The notes: generated by a model not told the origin, from the letters alone. A stretch of 64,000 bases of DNA from CAVZCK01 sp963798805 (GCA_963798805.1 CAWCVC010000002.1:372001-436000), one strand, 5' to 3'; shown: positions 1 through 8,527, counted from the stretch's first letter. Made by a program: numbers and translations.

Positions 1-732
1 GAAGAGCACGCCGCCCTTGTGGAACAGCGGCGTCTCGGGGGAATTCAGATATTTCGGCTGCTGGTCATCGCTGAGCGCGCGGCCGCCGAAGGCGATCACC
101 TGTCCTCGCAGGTCGGTGATGGGGAAGATCAGCCGATGGCGGAAGCGGTCATAGCTGACGGGGATATCGTCGCCCGCAATCAGCATGCCAGAGGCTGCCA
201 TATCGTCCCGCGTGAACCCCTTGGCGGCGAGGTACTCCTTGAGCTGATGCCGCCCGGCAGGCGCATAGCCGAGGCGAAAACGCTCGATATCCTGCGCGCT
301 AAGCCCGCGCCGGTCGAGATAGGCGCGCGCCTCCGTTCCGTCATGACCGGCGAGCGCCTTCTGAAAAAAAACGCACGAGGCTTCGGTGATCTTGCGCAGC
401 CGATCGGCGAGTGCTTCGCGGGCCTCCGCCTGCGGGGTCGACTTCGGCATCTCGACGCCGGCTTCCTGCGCCAGCCGCTCGACGGCTTCGGTGAAGGCGA
501 GCCCTTCCGCCTTCATCAGAAAGGTGAAGATGTCGCCATGCTCGCCGCTGGCGAAGCAATGGTAAAAGCCCTTTTGATCATTGACCGTGAAGGAAGGGGT
601 CTTTTCCTGCTTGAACGGCGACAGGCCGACATATTCGCGCCCCTGCCGCTTCAGCTTGACCCGGCGCCCGACGATCTGGCTGACCGGCAGCCGGGCGCGG
701 ATCTCATCAAGCAGGGACGGGGGGAAACGCAT
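1..732 (-). CDS. dnaG: DNA primase DnaG, N-terminal part (cut by window edge)
   Basis: Synthesises RNA primers at the replication fork. The reading frame runs from an ATG at 732 to the left edge without a stop (244 codons), covering the N-terminal zinc-finger region and the start of the polymerase core. Recognisable pieces are LSPF, EKTPSFTVNDQKGFYHCF, GEHGDIFTFLM and, further on, RRGLSAQDIERFRLGYAP and FPITDLRGQVIAFGGRAL. The usual zinc ligands C-x2-H and C-x2-C read S, K, C, S, so only one of four is kept; I recall similar losses in other Rhizobiales primases. A run of eight T residues lies in the coding strand (364-371). The C-terminal half and DnaB-binding domain are outside the window. 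Confidence 0.93.
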   Translation of the reverse strand, partial: MRFPPSLLDEIRARLPVSQIVGRRVKLKRQGREYVGLSPFKQEKTPSFTVNDQKGFYHCFASGEHGDIFTFLMKAEGLAFTEAVERLAQEAGVEMPKSTPQAEAREALADRLRKITEASCVFFQKALAGHDGTEARAYLDRRGLSAQDIERFRLGYAPAGRHQLKEYLAAKGFTRDDMAASGMLIAGDDIPVSYDRFRHRLIFPITDLRGQVIAFGGRALSDDQQPKYLNSPETPLFHKGGVLF

Positions 733-853
733 CGCGGGGCCTTTCTCGCGCTCGCGATCTTAAACGATTCTCAAGCGGCATTTGTCCGGCTCGGCGATCC
801 GTGGGCCGCGTGTGGATAAGCTGGCCAGCGATCCGCGACGGCAATGAGAAGCT

Positions 854-1222
854 TCAAGCCTTCTTGCCGCAGACCGTGGCGCTGGCGCGGCATTTCAGCT
901 CACGGCCGAGGCCCCCGCCGAAGTCGATATAGTCGCCGCATTTGACGGTGCGGCCCTGGATCGAGAAACCCTTGGCGCCTTTGCCCGCAAGCTGGTCTTT
1001 CATCTTATCGATGGCGAGATCGAGATTGTCTTGCGCAAAGTTGGTCGCATTCTCCTTGCCGAAGCCGGTGGCGATGGTGCTGACAGGCTGGCAGATGCGC
1101 TCCGCTTTCGCCCGTGGCACGTGCTTTTTCGCGCTCGCCGCATGCACCGTTTCGGCCGCACCGACGCAGCCGCTCAGCACGACCAGCGCGGCGAGAGCGA
1201 TCAGAAAACGTAAGTCACTCAT
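854..1222 (-). CDS. small predicted lipoprotein, unknown function
   Basis: A 122-residue protein with a hydrophobic N-terminus ending in a lipobox (L16-S17-G18-C19), so probably lipid-anchored after cleavage before Cys19. The mature part is basic, with four cysteines after the lipobox Cys, which could form disulfides in the periplasm. A short repeat-free segment (KGFSIQGRTVKCGDYIDFGG) looks like a conserved core. I do not recognise the family. It stands alone between dnaG and a CitE-like lyase gene on the same strand; the start has no competing upstream Met. Confidence 0.7.
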   Translation of the reverse strand: MSDLRFLIALAALVVLSGCVGAAETVHAASAKKHVPRAKAERICQPVSTIATGFGKENATNFAQDNLDLAIDKMKDQLAGKGAKGFSIQGRTVKCGDYIDFGGGLGRELKCRASATVCGKKA

Positions 1223-1230
1223 ATCGTTAG

Positions 1231-2115
1231 CTAAGCTGATGCTTCCCTCTCGGCGATCATATCGGCGATGGTCACCGTCCGTTTCGCCATTTCCGCATGA
1301 AGCCGTTCGACCATCCGGCCGTCAAGATTCAACACGCCTTTTGCGGAATTTTCCGGCAATTCGAAGGCGGAGATGATCTTGCGCGCCCATTCGACATCCT
1401 CGGTGTGCGGGCTGAAGGTCTCGTTGCACGGTCCGATCTGGCTCGGATGGATGAGCGTCTTGCCGTCCATGCCCAGAAGCCGTCCCTGTTCGAGCTCGGC
1501 GCGCAGGCCCGCTTCGTCGCCGATGCCGTTATAGACGCCGTCGAGGACATCAATGCCGTAGGCGTGGCCGGCAGTGACGCAGGCCGAAAGCCAGCCGAGC
1601 ATGCCGAGACGCGTGCCGCCGAGCGGAACGCGGGTCTCCTTGGCGAGATCGTTGGTGCCCATGACCAGAACGCGGAGCGGATATTCGGCCGGGCCGGCGG
1701 CGGCGATGGCAGTGGCATTCAGGATGGCGAGCGGCGTTTCCATCATCGCCCAGAGCGCCTGGGTCGGGGCGATCCCCTCGCGCCGGAGCAGCGAGCGCAC
1801 GGCTTCGAGATCGCCGGGGCCCTGGACCTTTGGAATGAGGATTGCATCGGCGCCGGCATTCGCCGCGGCCTTCAGATCCACCTCGCCCCAGAGCGTCGTC
1901 AGGGCGTTGATGCGGATCGCGATTTCGCGCTTGCCATATCCGTCGGCCTTGATCGCCGCGACGACCTGCTCGCGGGCGGCCGCCTTGGCATCGGGCGCGA
2001 CCGCATCTTCGAGATCGAGAACCAGCGCATCCGCTGGCAATGTCTTGGCCTTTTCCAGCGCGCGGGCATTCGATCCCGGCATATAGAGCACGCTGCGGCG
2101 GGGGCGGATCGGCAT
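1231..2115 (-). CDS. HpcH/HpaI aldolase / CitE-like CoA-ester lyase
   Basis: A 294-residue TIM-barrel protein of the citrate-lyase beta-subunit-like family, which cleaves or forms C-C bonds in CoA esters such as malyl-CoA or citramalyl-CoA, or hydrolyses them. Family features: the N-terminal PRRSVLYMPGSNARALEKA segment, LDLEDAVAPDAK with acidic metal ligands, IRINALTT, ILIPKVQGPGDLE, MMETPLAI (Mg-binding Glu) and VMGTNDLAKET. The frame extends upstream to 2169, but the Met at 2115 is preceded by AAGGGG seven bases away and gives the usual family N-terminus, so I start there. The exact substrate cannot be read from sequence; the TNDLAKE signature is common in alphaproteobacterial CitE-like proteins not linked to citrate lyase. 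Confidence 0.85.
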   Translation of the reverse strand: MPIRPRRSVLYMPGSNARALEKAKTLPADALVLDLEDAVAPDAKAAAREQVVAAIKADGYGKREIAIRINALTTLWGEVDLKAAANAGADAILIPKVQGPGDLEAVRSLLRREGIAPTQALWAMMETPLAILNATAIAAAGPAEYPLRVLVMGTNDLAKETRVPLGGTRLGMLGWLSACVTAGHAYGIDVLDGVYNGIGDEAGLRAELEQGRLLGMDGKTLIHPSQIGPCNETFSPHTEDVEWARKIISAFELPENSAKGVLNLDGRMVERLHAEMAKRTVTIADMIAEREASA

Positions 2116-2219
2116 GGATTTCCCCTTGAGTTTGGATCGGCTGGCGATACTGTCGGTTCGCTGCTTCACATTAGCCGAGGGCCATTTGGCGAAAAAGGCC
2201 TCTTGGCAGAAAGCGTCTT

Positions 2220-3059
2220 ATGCCCGTTATTCTCAGCCTCTCATCGCAAGTCGCGCACGGCCATGTGGGGCATTCGGCGACGGTGTTCATCTGGCAGCGG
2301 CTCGGCATCGAGGTGATTGCACTGCCGACGATTCTACTGTCGAACCGGCCCGATTATCCGCACCGAGCGGGCGAGCGTATCGCCCCCGAGTTCCTCGAAA
2401 AAATGCTGGAGGCGATCGAGACCAATGGCTGGCTCGGCGGCGTCGACGCCGTGTTCACCGGCTATCTTCCGAGCTCCGAACACGTGTCTTTCGCGGCAAG
2501 GCTGGTCCGCAAGCTGAAGGCGCGGACGCCTGAGCTTCTTTATTGCTGCGATCCGATTCTGGGCGACGAGCCGGGCGGCCTTTATATTGCCGAGGAGGCG
2601 GCGCAAGCGATGCGCGACGAATTGCTTCCGCTGACCGATCTTCTGACACCGAACCGTTTTGAGCTCGGCTGGCTGACGGGTGTATCGGTCGCGAGCCGGG
2701 CCGATGCCGTGGCGGCGGCTGCCGGGCTCGGTCGCATGGTGCTGGCGACGTCCGGACCGGGCGATCGGGACGGTGATCTCGTCAATCTGCTCACTGCCGA
2801 TGGCCAGGCCTGGGAGGCGGTTGTCGCGCGGCGCGAGGCGGTGCCGCACGGGACCGGCGATGTCATGGCGGCGCTGTTTCTCGCCCAGATCCTGCGACTG
2901 CAGCCGGCGGCATCGGCCCTTGCGCTCACAACCGGCGGTCTCGAAGCGATCATCGAGGCGAGCGAGGGGCGGGAAGAGCTGGATCTGGTCGGCAGCCAGG
3001 ACCTCTGGGCCGTGCCGCCGCCCTGGCCGGTATCGGCCGCCGGGACAAAGGCACCATGA
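2220..3059 (+). CDS. pdxY: pyridoxal kinase (PdxY/PdxK type)
   Basis: Phosphorylates pyridoxal, pyridoxine or pyridoxamine in the B6 salvage pathway. The 279-residue length fits the ribokinase-like PdxK/PdxY family. Visible features: N-terminal LSLSSQVAHGHVGHSA (substrate and ATP loops), the CDPILGD core motif, TPNRFELGWLTG, and the C-terminal anion-hole motif GTGD within HGTGDVMAALF, whose Asp is the catalytic base. It overlaps the next gene by four bases (ATGA), so the two are translationally coupled. It diverges from the CitE-like gene, leaving about 100 bases for promoters. Confidence 0.9.
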   Translation: MPVILSLSSQVAHGHVGHSATVFIWQRLGIEVIALPTILLSNRPDYPHRAGERIAPEFLEKMLEAIETNGWLGGVDAVFTGYLPSSEHVSFAARLVRKLKARTPELLYCCDPILGDEPGGLYIAEEAAQAMRDELLPLTDLLTPNRFELGWLTGVSVASRADAVAAAAGLGRMVLATSGPGDRDGDLVNLLTADGQAWEAVVARREAVPHGTGDVMAALFLAQILRLQPAASALALTTGGLEAIIEASEGREELDLVGSQDLWAVPPPWPVSAAGTKAP

Positions 3060-3781
3060 GTCTCGTCGCCGGCGCGGATGGCTGCCGGACTGGGTGGTTC
3101 TGTGTTCTCGTCGACGCTGCGACTGGCCGGCCGCAAAGAGCTTTCGTCGCGAGGCGCTTCGCCGAGATCGTCGCCATGGACGAGGTGGCTCAGATCGCCG
3201 TCGACATCCCGATCGGAGCGCCTGACTTTACCACGCGGGCAGGCCGCCTCTGCGACCGCGCTCTGCGCCAGCATCTCGGCGAGCGCCAATCTTCGGTCTT
3301 CGCGGTTCCGGCGCGCGCCGCGCTCGCCGAGGGTGACTATCGGCGGGCCTGCGAGATCGCGCTCGCCCATTCCGATCCGCCACGCATGGTCTCCAAGCAG
3401 TGCTTTCATATCTTTCCTAAGATCCGTGAGGTCGACGCGGTGATGACGCCGGAGGCGCAAAGCCGGATCGTCGAATGCCATCCGGAAGGCGCCTTCTGGG
3501 CGATGAACGGCTATGCGGCGCTCGGCGAGCCGAAAAAGCTGAAGTCGCGCAGCTACGGGCCGGGCCTCACATTGCGGCGCCGGCTTCTCGCGGCTGCCGG
3601 CTATCCGGACGAATTCCTCGGTACACGCCATTTCCGCCCCTCGGAAGCGGGCGAGGACGATTTTCTCGATGCCTGTGCCTGCGCCTGGACGGCGCGCCGG
3701 GTGTTCTCCGGCGAGGCGCGCCGCTTTCCGGACGAGCCGCTGCTCGATCCGAAGGGCCTGCGGATGGAGATCTGGGCGTGA
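3056..3781 (+). CDS. DUF429 family protein
   Basis: A 241-residue soluble protein matching what I know of the DUF429 family, predicted RNase H-like-fold nucleases without established function. The pattern is an N-terminal GADGCRTGWFCVLVD strand-turn-strand with an early Asp, AVDIPIGAPD with a second acidic residue, SVFAVPARAAL, QCFHIFPKIREVD, VECHPEGAFWAMNG and C-terminal EDDFLDACACAWTARR. The acidic residues in these blocks are the likely metal ligands. It starts inside the stop codon of the pyridoxal kinase gene. No link between the two functions is evident. Confidence 0.8.
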   Translation: MSLVAGADGCRTGWFCVLVDAATGRPQRAFVARRFAEIVAMDEVAQIAVDIPIGAPDFTTRAGRLCDRALRQHLGERQSSVFAVPARAALAEGDYRRACEIALAHSDPPRMVSKQCFHIFPKIREVDAVMTPEAQSRIVECHPEGAFWAMNGYAALGEPKKLKSRSYGPGLTLRRRLLAAAGYPDEFLGTRHFRPSEAGEDDFLDACACAWTARRVFSGEARRFPDEPLLDPKGLRMEIWA

Positions 3782-3791
3782 GCTTTAGAGT

Positions 3792-3831
3792 GCGATCAGG
3801 AAAAGTGGAATCCGGTTTTCCGTCCGATCGC
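3792..3831. repeat. short extragenic palindrome
   Basis: Nested inverted repeat in the gap after the DUF429 gene: outer arms GCGATC (3792-3797) and GATCGC (3826-3831), inner arms GGAAAA and TTTTCC around GTGGAATCCGG. The core resembles a palindrome I know as widespread between genes in Rhizobiales (AAAAGTGG..CCGGTTTTCC). It could also help terminate the two convergent genes. Confidence 0.6.
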
Positions 3832-3896
3832 GCGACCAGCAAAGAATCGAGAGCGGGCCTGTGAGCTCAAGTGTTTCCATCTAAATTGACCCCGCT

Positions 3897-4646
3897 CTAG
3901 AGCAAAATCCGGGTGACGAAGGTGTAAGCGCCGAGACAAAGCAGCCCGATGAAGAACATCTTGCGAAACTGCTCCTCCGGCAGCTTGCGCCGGTAAGTCT
4001 GGCCGATGGCATAGCCGAGGAGCGACGGCACGAGAACACCCGTCGAAACAGCAAGATGGGTCCAGCTCATCACCGAATGGCCTGTCAGTGCGACGCCGAG
4101 CGCGGTGCTTCCCACCAGGAAGAAGATCCCCATGGCCTGGATGAATTCATCCCGGCTGAGGCCGAGCGCCTGGAGATAGAGCACGCCCGGCAGCATATAG
4201 GAGCCGGTCAATCCGTTGACGATGCCGTTGACGAAGCCGATCACCGGCGACAGCCACGGTTCGGAGCGGCCGGGCGGGGCAGGCGTTGGCCGAAACAGCG
4301 CGATCAATGCGTAAAGCATCAGGATGGCGCCGAAGATACCGCTCATCAACCGCTGATTGCTCCCCGCAAGCACGCTGACGCCCAGCCAGGTGCCGACGCA
4401 GGACAGCACCAGCAACGCCCAGAAGCGCCGCAGAAGCGCGATGCTGCGGCCGCCGGCGATCGCCTGCCAGATATTGGTGGCGATGGCGGGAATGACGACG
4501 AGCGGAATGGCGTCGCGCGGCGGGATCGCGTTGATGAGCAAGGCGATGGCGATGGTCGGTAGGCCGACGCCGATCAGCCCCTTGATGCCGCCGGCCAGCA
4601 GAAACACGCCCGCGATGAGTGCGAGGAGGGCAGGGGTGACGGTCAC
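3897..4646 (-). CDS. TauE/SafE family membrane permease
   Basis: A 249-residue integral membrane protein with about eight hydrophobic segments. The family exports or imports sulfite, sulfoacetate and other small organic anions across the inner membrane. The N-terminal half carries the duplicated glycine-rich signature (AGGIKGLIGVGLPT) and the C-terminal half a second copy (GFVNGIVNGLTGSY), as in typical two-repeat TauE/SafE proteins. Substrate is unknown. It lies downstream of asd on the same strand but is separated from it by a strong hairpin, so it may be transcribed independently. Confidence 0.82.
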   Translation of the reverse strand: MTVTPALLALIAGVFLLAGGIKGLIGVGLPTIAIALLINAIPPRDAIPLVVIPAIATNIWQAIAGGRSIALLRRFWALLVLSCVGTWLGVSVLAGSNQRLMSGIFGAILMLYALIALFRPTPAPPGRSEPWLSPVIGFVNGIVNGLTGSYMLPGVLYLQALGLSRDEFIQAMGIFFLVGSTALGVALTGHSVMSWTHLAVSTGVLVPSLLGYAIGQTYRRKLPEEQFRKMFFIGLLCLGAYTFVTRILL

Positions 4647-4698
4647 GGGTGGGGCATGATGGAGAGAAGGGAGAGGGGCAAAGGCAGGCAGGCGGAGC

Positions 4699-4728
4699 GG
4701 CCGCGGCGGTGAGCTCCGCGCCGCGGCC
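4699..4728 (-). terminator. GC-rich hairpin after asd
   Basis: Perfect 10-bp stem GGCCGCGGCG / CGCCGCGGCC with a 10-base loop, eight bases beyond the asd stop codon. There is no clear U run, so this may be a weak intrinsic terminator or an mRNA 3'-end protector rather than a classical terminator. Confidence 0.45.
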
Positions 4729-4736
4729 AGGAGGGA

Positions 4737-5768
4737 TCAGGCGGCTTCGCGCGCCTTGAGCAGCTGCCGGTTGATGACGGTCTCGGCGATCTGCACAGTG
4801 TTGAGCGCGGCGCCTTTGCGCAGATTGTCGGATACCACCCACATGGACAGCCCGTTGTCGACCGTGGAGTCATCGCGGATGCGCGACACGAAGGTGGCAT
4901 AATCGCCGACGCATTCGACGGGGGTCACATATCCGTTCTCTTCCGGGTTATCGACCACGAGAATGCCGGGGGCCTCCCGAAGGATCTCGCGCGCTCTTTC
5001 GGCCGTGATCGGCTTTTCGAACTCGATATTGACCGCCTCGGAATGGCCGACGAACACCGGCACGCGCACGCAGGTCGCGGTCAGCTTGATCTTCGGATCG
5101 AGGATCTTTTTGGTCTCGGCGACCATCTTCCACTCCTCGCGAGTCGAGCCGTCCTCCATGAAGCGGTCGATATGCGGGATGCAGTTGAAGGCGATCTGCT
5201 TGGTGAAGACCTCTGGCGTCGGTTCGTCGGTGACGAAGATGCCCTTGGTCTGGTTCCACAGCTCGTCCATGCCGTCCTTGCCGGCGCCCGAAACGGACTG
5301 ATAGGTCGCCACGACGACGCGCTTGACGGTCGCGGCGACATGCAGCGGCTTCAAGGCGACGACAAGCTGGGCTGTCGAGCAGTTCGGATTGGCGATGATG
5401 TTCTTCTTCTTGAAGCCGGCCACCGCGTCGGCATTCACCTCCGGCACGATCAGCGGCACGTCGATGTCGTAGCGCCAGGCGGAGGAATTATCGATGACGA
5501 GGCAGCCTTGCGCGGCGATGCGCGGCGACCACTCTTTCGAGATGTCCCCGCCCGCCGACATCAGCGCGAAATCGCATTGCGAGAAGTCGAAATGTTCGAG
5601 ATCCCGGCATTTGAGCGTTTTGTCGCCGAACGAGACCTCAACGCCGGTCGACCGGCGCGAGGCAATGGCAAACACCTCCTTAACCGGGAATTCGCGTTCG
5701 TCGAGGATATTCAGCATTTCGCGGCCCACATTGCCCGTGGCGCCGACGACGGCGACGTTATAGCTCAT
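4737..5768 (-). CDS. asd: aspartate-semialdehyde dehydrogenase
   Basis: Reduces aspartyl phosphate to aspartate semialdehyde with NADPH, feeding lysine/diaminopimelate, threonine and methionine synthesis. The 343-residue protein shows the NADP-binding GATGNVGREML at the N-terminus, SAGGDISKEW, VIDNSSAWR, the catalytic cysteine in NPNCSTAQL, SVSGAGKDGMDEL and VRVPVFVGHSE. Two in-frame ATGs lie nine bases apart; the second (5768) is preceded by AGGA at good spacing and gives the usual MSYNVAVVGATG start, so I prefer it over 5777. Single-copy housekeeping gene in a monocistronic setting. Confidence 0.95.
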   Translation of the reverse strand: MSYNVAVVGATGNVGREMLNILDEREFPVKEVFAIASRRSTGVEVSFGDKTLKCRDLEHFDFSQCDFALMSAGGDISKEWSPRIAAQGCLVIDNSSAWRYDIDVPLIVPEVNADAVAGFKKKNIIANPNCSTAQLVVALKPLHVAATVKRVVVATYQSVSGAGKDGMDELWNQTKGIFVTDEPTPEVFTKQIAFNCIPHIDRFMEDGSTREEWKMVAETKKILDPKIKLTATCVRVPVFVGHSEAVNIEFEKPITAERAREILREAPGILVVDNPEENGYVTPVECVGDYATFVSRIRDDSTVDNGLSMWVVSDNLRKGAALNTVQIAETVINRQLLKAREAA

Positions 5769-5966
5769 TTCCAACATCCTGAATTTATGGACGGCGCGTT
5801 GTAACGCTCATGGCGCTCAATGTCCATGCGCTGACGGCGGCCCCGCGCCAATTATACCGAGCCCTTAAATAAAGCGTTGCCATCAGGGACAACAAGAGGC
5901 CGGCCGATAAAACGCGCGAGCTGATGTGCGGCGGGTCCAGCTTCGGGCTCGGACGGACTTGGGTCT

Positions 5967-6791
5967 TCAGACGTGGCCGTTCCCTTCGATTAGGCGCGCG
6001 CAAAGCCAGAACTCGCCCTGAACGATGGAGCCTCGCGAAAGTCCCCGGTCGAGGAGATTTTCGTCCGCGACCACGTCGACCGTGCCGCCGACCGTCTTGA
6101 CGAGCGCCGCGAGAAAGGCCTGGCCGGTGACCGCATTGACGCGCCGCTCGGCAGAGAGCACACGGCCGGTGAAAAAGGCGCGGGCCGGCGCCTCGAATTC
6201 GGCCGCGCTCGGATCGTGGAAGACAGTCTGCCCGCCCGTCTCGCCCGAAGCCGAAAACAGGCCGCTGGCGAAAAAGGATTCCGGAGCGAACTTCACCTGC
6301 TCATTGGCCTGCACGGCGGCAAATTGGTCCTCGCTGGCGAAAACCGAGAGGTCGTGCGGGAAGGCCGCGATCTGGGCCTGCGCCAGGAACGGCGTGACCC
6401 GGGTCGCCCAGACGGCGTAATCGACGACATCCAAGAGCGCGACAGTTGCACATTGATGCGGACGCGGACCCGGCTCGATCTCGACGAAGACGGCACCTTC
6501 GAAGGCGTTGTCGCTAGGCCGCTGGCGCTTCTTCATCACTCTCACGGGAACCCGGCCGGTGCCGTGGAAGAACGGCGTGACCCCGACGATGGACAGTTTG
6601 TCGTTGCCGAGATTGGGGTCTTTTGCAAGATGCACCCAAAGCTCAGAGCCGCTGTCGGATTGCCAGCGATAATAATAGCCTGGACCGCATGGCTGGGAAT
6701 ATGCGCCTGTATCAGGCAGCTTGCTGACCATGTCGGCCAACTCTTCCGCAGAACTCGACTTGAATCCGATGACACTGAAATGATCTGTCAT
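5967..6791 (-). CDS. conserved hypothetical protein
   Basis: A 274-residue soluble protein that I do not recognise. It has no signal peptide or membrane segment. Notable stretches are the N-terminal MTDHFSVIGFKSSSAEELAD, a YYYRWQSDSGSELWVHL segment that looks like a beta-hairpin ligand-binding core, and a C-terminal beta-rich part (SRGSIVQGEFWLCARLI). The frame extends to 6839; I prefer the Met at 6791 because the upstream segment looks non-coding and GGGA precedes this ATG closely, but the start is uncertain. It lies between asd and leuB on the same strand, with nearly 200 bases before asd that hold no supportable gene. Confidence 0.65.
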   Translation of the reverse strand: MTDHFSVIGFKSSSAEELADMVSKLPDTGAYSQPCGPGYYYRWQSDSGSELWVHLAKDPNLGNDKLSIVGVTPFFHGTGRVPVRVMKKRQRPSDNAFEGAVFVEIEPGPRPHQCATVALLDVVDYAVWATRVTPFLAQAQIAAFPHDLSVFASEDQFAAVQANEQVKFAPESFFASGLFSASGETGGQTVFHDPSAAEFEAPARAFFTGRVLSAERRVNAVTGQAFLAALVKTVGGTVDVVADENLLDRGLSRGSIVQGEFWLCARLIEGNGHV

Positions 6792-6903
6792 CGTCCCGCA
6801 TAACCTCTTGTTACAGCCGGCCGCGAGCCTCGGCTCCACGCCCGGTTACAGGAAAAAGCGCCCTCGCATCCGCTTGCCAAGGCACCGGTCCCAGGCCGCA
6901 TTG

Positions 6904-8013
6904 TTAGGAGGCGAGCGTCTCGAGCTCGCCGATGATGGCCTCGCCCATGCCCTTGGTCGAAACCCGCTTCATGCCCTCTTGCATGATGTCGCCCGTGCGC
7001 AGTCCCTTATCCAAGACCCGCGCGACCGCCTTGTCGATCATGTCGGCCTCGTGGCTCATATCGAAGGAGTAGCGCAGCGCCATCCCGAAGCTGGCGATGC
7101 ATGCAATCGGATTCGCCACCCCCTTGCCGGCAATGTCCGGGGCGCTGCCATGGACCGGCTCGTAAAGCGCCGGCCGCTTGCCGGAATCGTCCGGCGCGCC
7201 GAGCGAGGCGGATGGCAGCATGCCGAGCGAGCCGGTGAGCATGGAGGCTTCGTCCGATAGCATGTCGCCGAACAGGTTGTCGGTTACGATCACGTCGAAC
7301 TGCTTGGGCGCGCGCACCAGCTGCATGGCGCAATTATCCGCAAGGATGTGGGTCAGATCGACGTCGGAATATTCCTCGCGGTGCAGCTTCGTCACCACCC
7401 GGTTCCAGAGCACGCCCGAGCGCATCACATTGCGTTTCTCGGCCGAGGCGACCATGTTGCGGCGCTTGCGCGCAAGCTCGAAAGCCACACGTGCGATGCG
7501 TTCGATCTCATGCGTCGTATAGATTTGGGTGTCGACGGCGCGCTGTTCGCCGTTCTCCAAGGTAACGATCTCTTTCGGCTCGCCGAAATAGACGCCGCCC
7601 GTCAGCTCGCGCACGATCATCAAATCGAGCCCCTCGACATGCTCGCGCTTGAGGCTCGAGGCATCGGCGAGAGCCGGATAGCAGATGGCAGGACGCAGAT
7701 TGGCGAAAAGCTGCATGTCCTTGCGCAACCGCAAGAGCCCGGCTTCGGGTCGGACTTCGTAAGCCACAAAGTCCCATTTCGGACCGCCGACCGCGCCGAA
7801 GATCACCGCATCGGCTTTCATGGCCTTGGCCATCGCCGCCTCGGAGATCGCCTGACCATGCGAGTCGTAGGCGCAGCCGCCGACCAGATCCTTCTCGATG
7901 TTGAATGTCGCGGCGCCGGACTTGTCGAGCCATGCGATCAGGCGCTCAACCTCGCCCATAACTTCGGGTCCGATGCCATCACCTGGCAGGAGCAGCACAT
8001 CGAATGTCGGCAT
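6904..8013 (-). CDS. leuB: 3-isopropylmalate dehydrogenase
   Basis: NAD-dependent oxidative decarboxylation of 3-isopropylmalate in leucine synthesis. The 369-residue length is standard. Motifs: LLPGDGIGPEV at the N-terminus, GAVGGPKWD, the arginine-rich substrate loop LRKDMQLFANLRP, ELTGGVYFG, NRVVTKLHRE..DVDLTHILADNCAMQLV, TDNLFGDMLSDEASML with Mg-binding aspartates, and YEPVHGSAPDIAGKGVANP for NAD binding. I use the Met at 8013 (MPTFDVLLLPGDG) rather than 8052, because it gives the family N-terminus. It follows leuD and a Csp-like gene on the same strand. Confidence 0.96.
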   Translation of the reverse strand: MPTFDVLLLPGDGIGPEVMGEVERLIAWLDKSGAATFNIEKDLVGGCAYDSHGQAISEAAMAKAMKADAVIFGAVGGPKWDFVAYEVRPEAGLLRLRKDMQLFANLRPAICYPALADASSLKREHVEGLDLMIVRELTGGVYFGEPKEIVTLENGEQRAVDTQIYTTHEIERIARVAFELARKRRNMVASAEKRNVMRSGVLWNRVVTKLHREEYSDVDLTHILADNCAMQLVRAPKQFDVIVTDNLFGDMLSDEASMLTGSLGMLPSASLGAPDDSGKRPALYEPVHGSAPDIAGKGVANPIACIASFGMALRYSFDMSHEADMIDKAVARVLDKGLRTGDIMQEGMKRVSTKGMGEAIIGELETLAS

Positions 8014-8167
8014 TGGAAACTCATGGGCAAAAACGGCGCCCAGGGGCGCCAAGGGTCACATTGTGAACCTGTTGCTAATGTGAAACAGCACCCGGGGCAA
8101 GCCGCAAGGGCGATTTTTCCCGAGAGCGCGGGAATCTGTGATGTTGATGCACAGGAATTTATCCGCC

Positions 8168-8527
8168 TCAGGCGTGCAGCCCGGCATGGCGCGCCATGTC
8201 CCAGCAGCTTTCCGCGCAGGCGCGGCAGGTGTCCGCGCAGACTTTCATCTCCTGATCGTCGAAATCGTCGCAGGAGCGGGCGCAGGCCTCGCAAACGGCG
8301 GCGCAGGTATTGCAAACGGAGGGATGCATCTTCGAACCGCGCGTCATGAAATCGGCGCTGGTCTGGCACATCTGGACGGCATCCGTCATCAGACGCACGT
8401 GGTCGGCCCGAGCATGCTCCCCGCCTTGCTGAAGGCAGTAGTTGAACAAGGTCGATTGAAGCGTATCGCGGCAGGCCCAACATTTGTTGATGCAGTCGCG
8501 CAGGGTTGGATCGGTGAGACCATGCAT
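8168..8527 (-). CDS. cysteine-rich four-helix-bundle copper storage-type protein (Csp/DUF326)
   Basis: A 119-residue protein with 14 cysteines, mostly in CxxxC and CxxC pairs: DCINKCWAC, CNTCAAVCEACARSC, CADTCRACAESC. This is the pattern of Csp proteins, which fold as four-helix bundles and bind many Cu(I) ions through inward-facing cysteines. No signal peptide is present, so it resembles the cytosolic Csp3 type. The longer frame to 8695 overlaps leuD; the ATG at 8527 has GGGAG seven bases upstream and is the supported start. It sits between leuD and leuB, 65 bases after leuD and about 150 before leuB, an unexpected position for a metal store. Confidence 0.85.
   Translation of the reverse strand: MHGLTDPTLRDCINKCWACRDTLQSTLFNYCLQQGGEHARADHVRLMTDAVQMCQTSADFMTRGSKMHPSVCNTCAAVCEACARSCDDFDDQEMKVCADTCRACAESCWDMARHAGLHA

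Noticed and set aside
19..819. 266-codon open frame on the plus strand
   Set aside because: It is antisense to dnaG, whose minus-strand frame is open to the window edge with clear primase motifs. High-GC shadow.
5785..6003. 72-codon minus-strand frame between asd and the next gene
   Set aside because: No ribosome site, no recognisable domain, and it overlaps the end of the neighbouring hypothetical gene.
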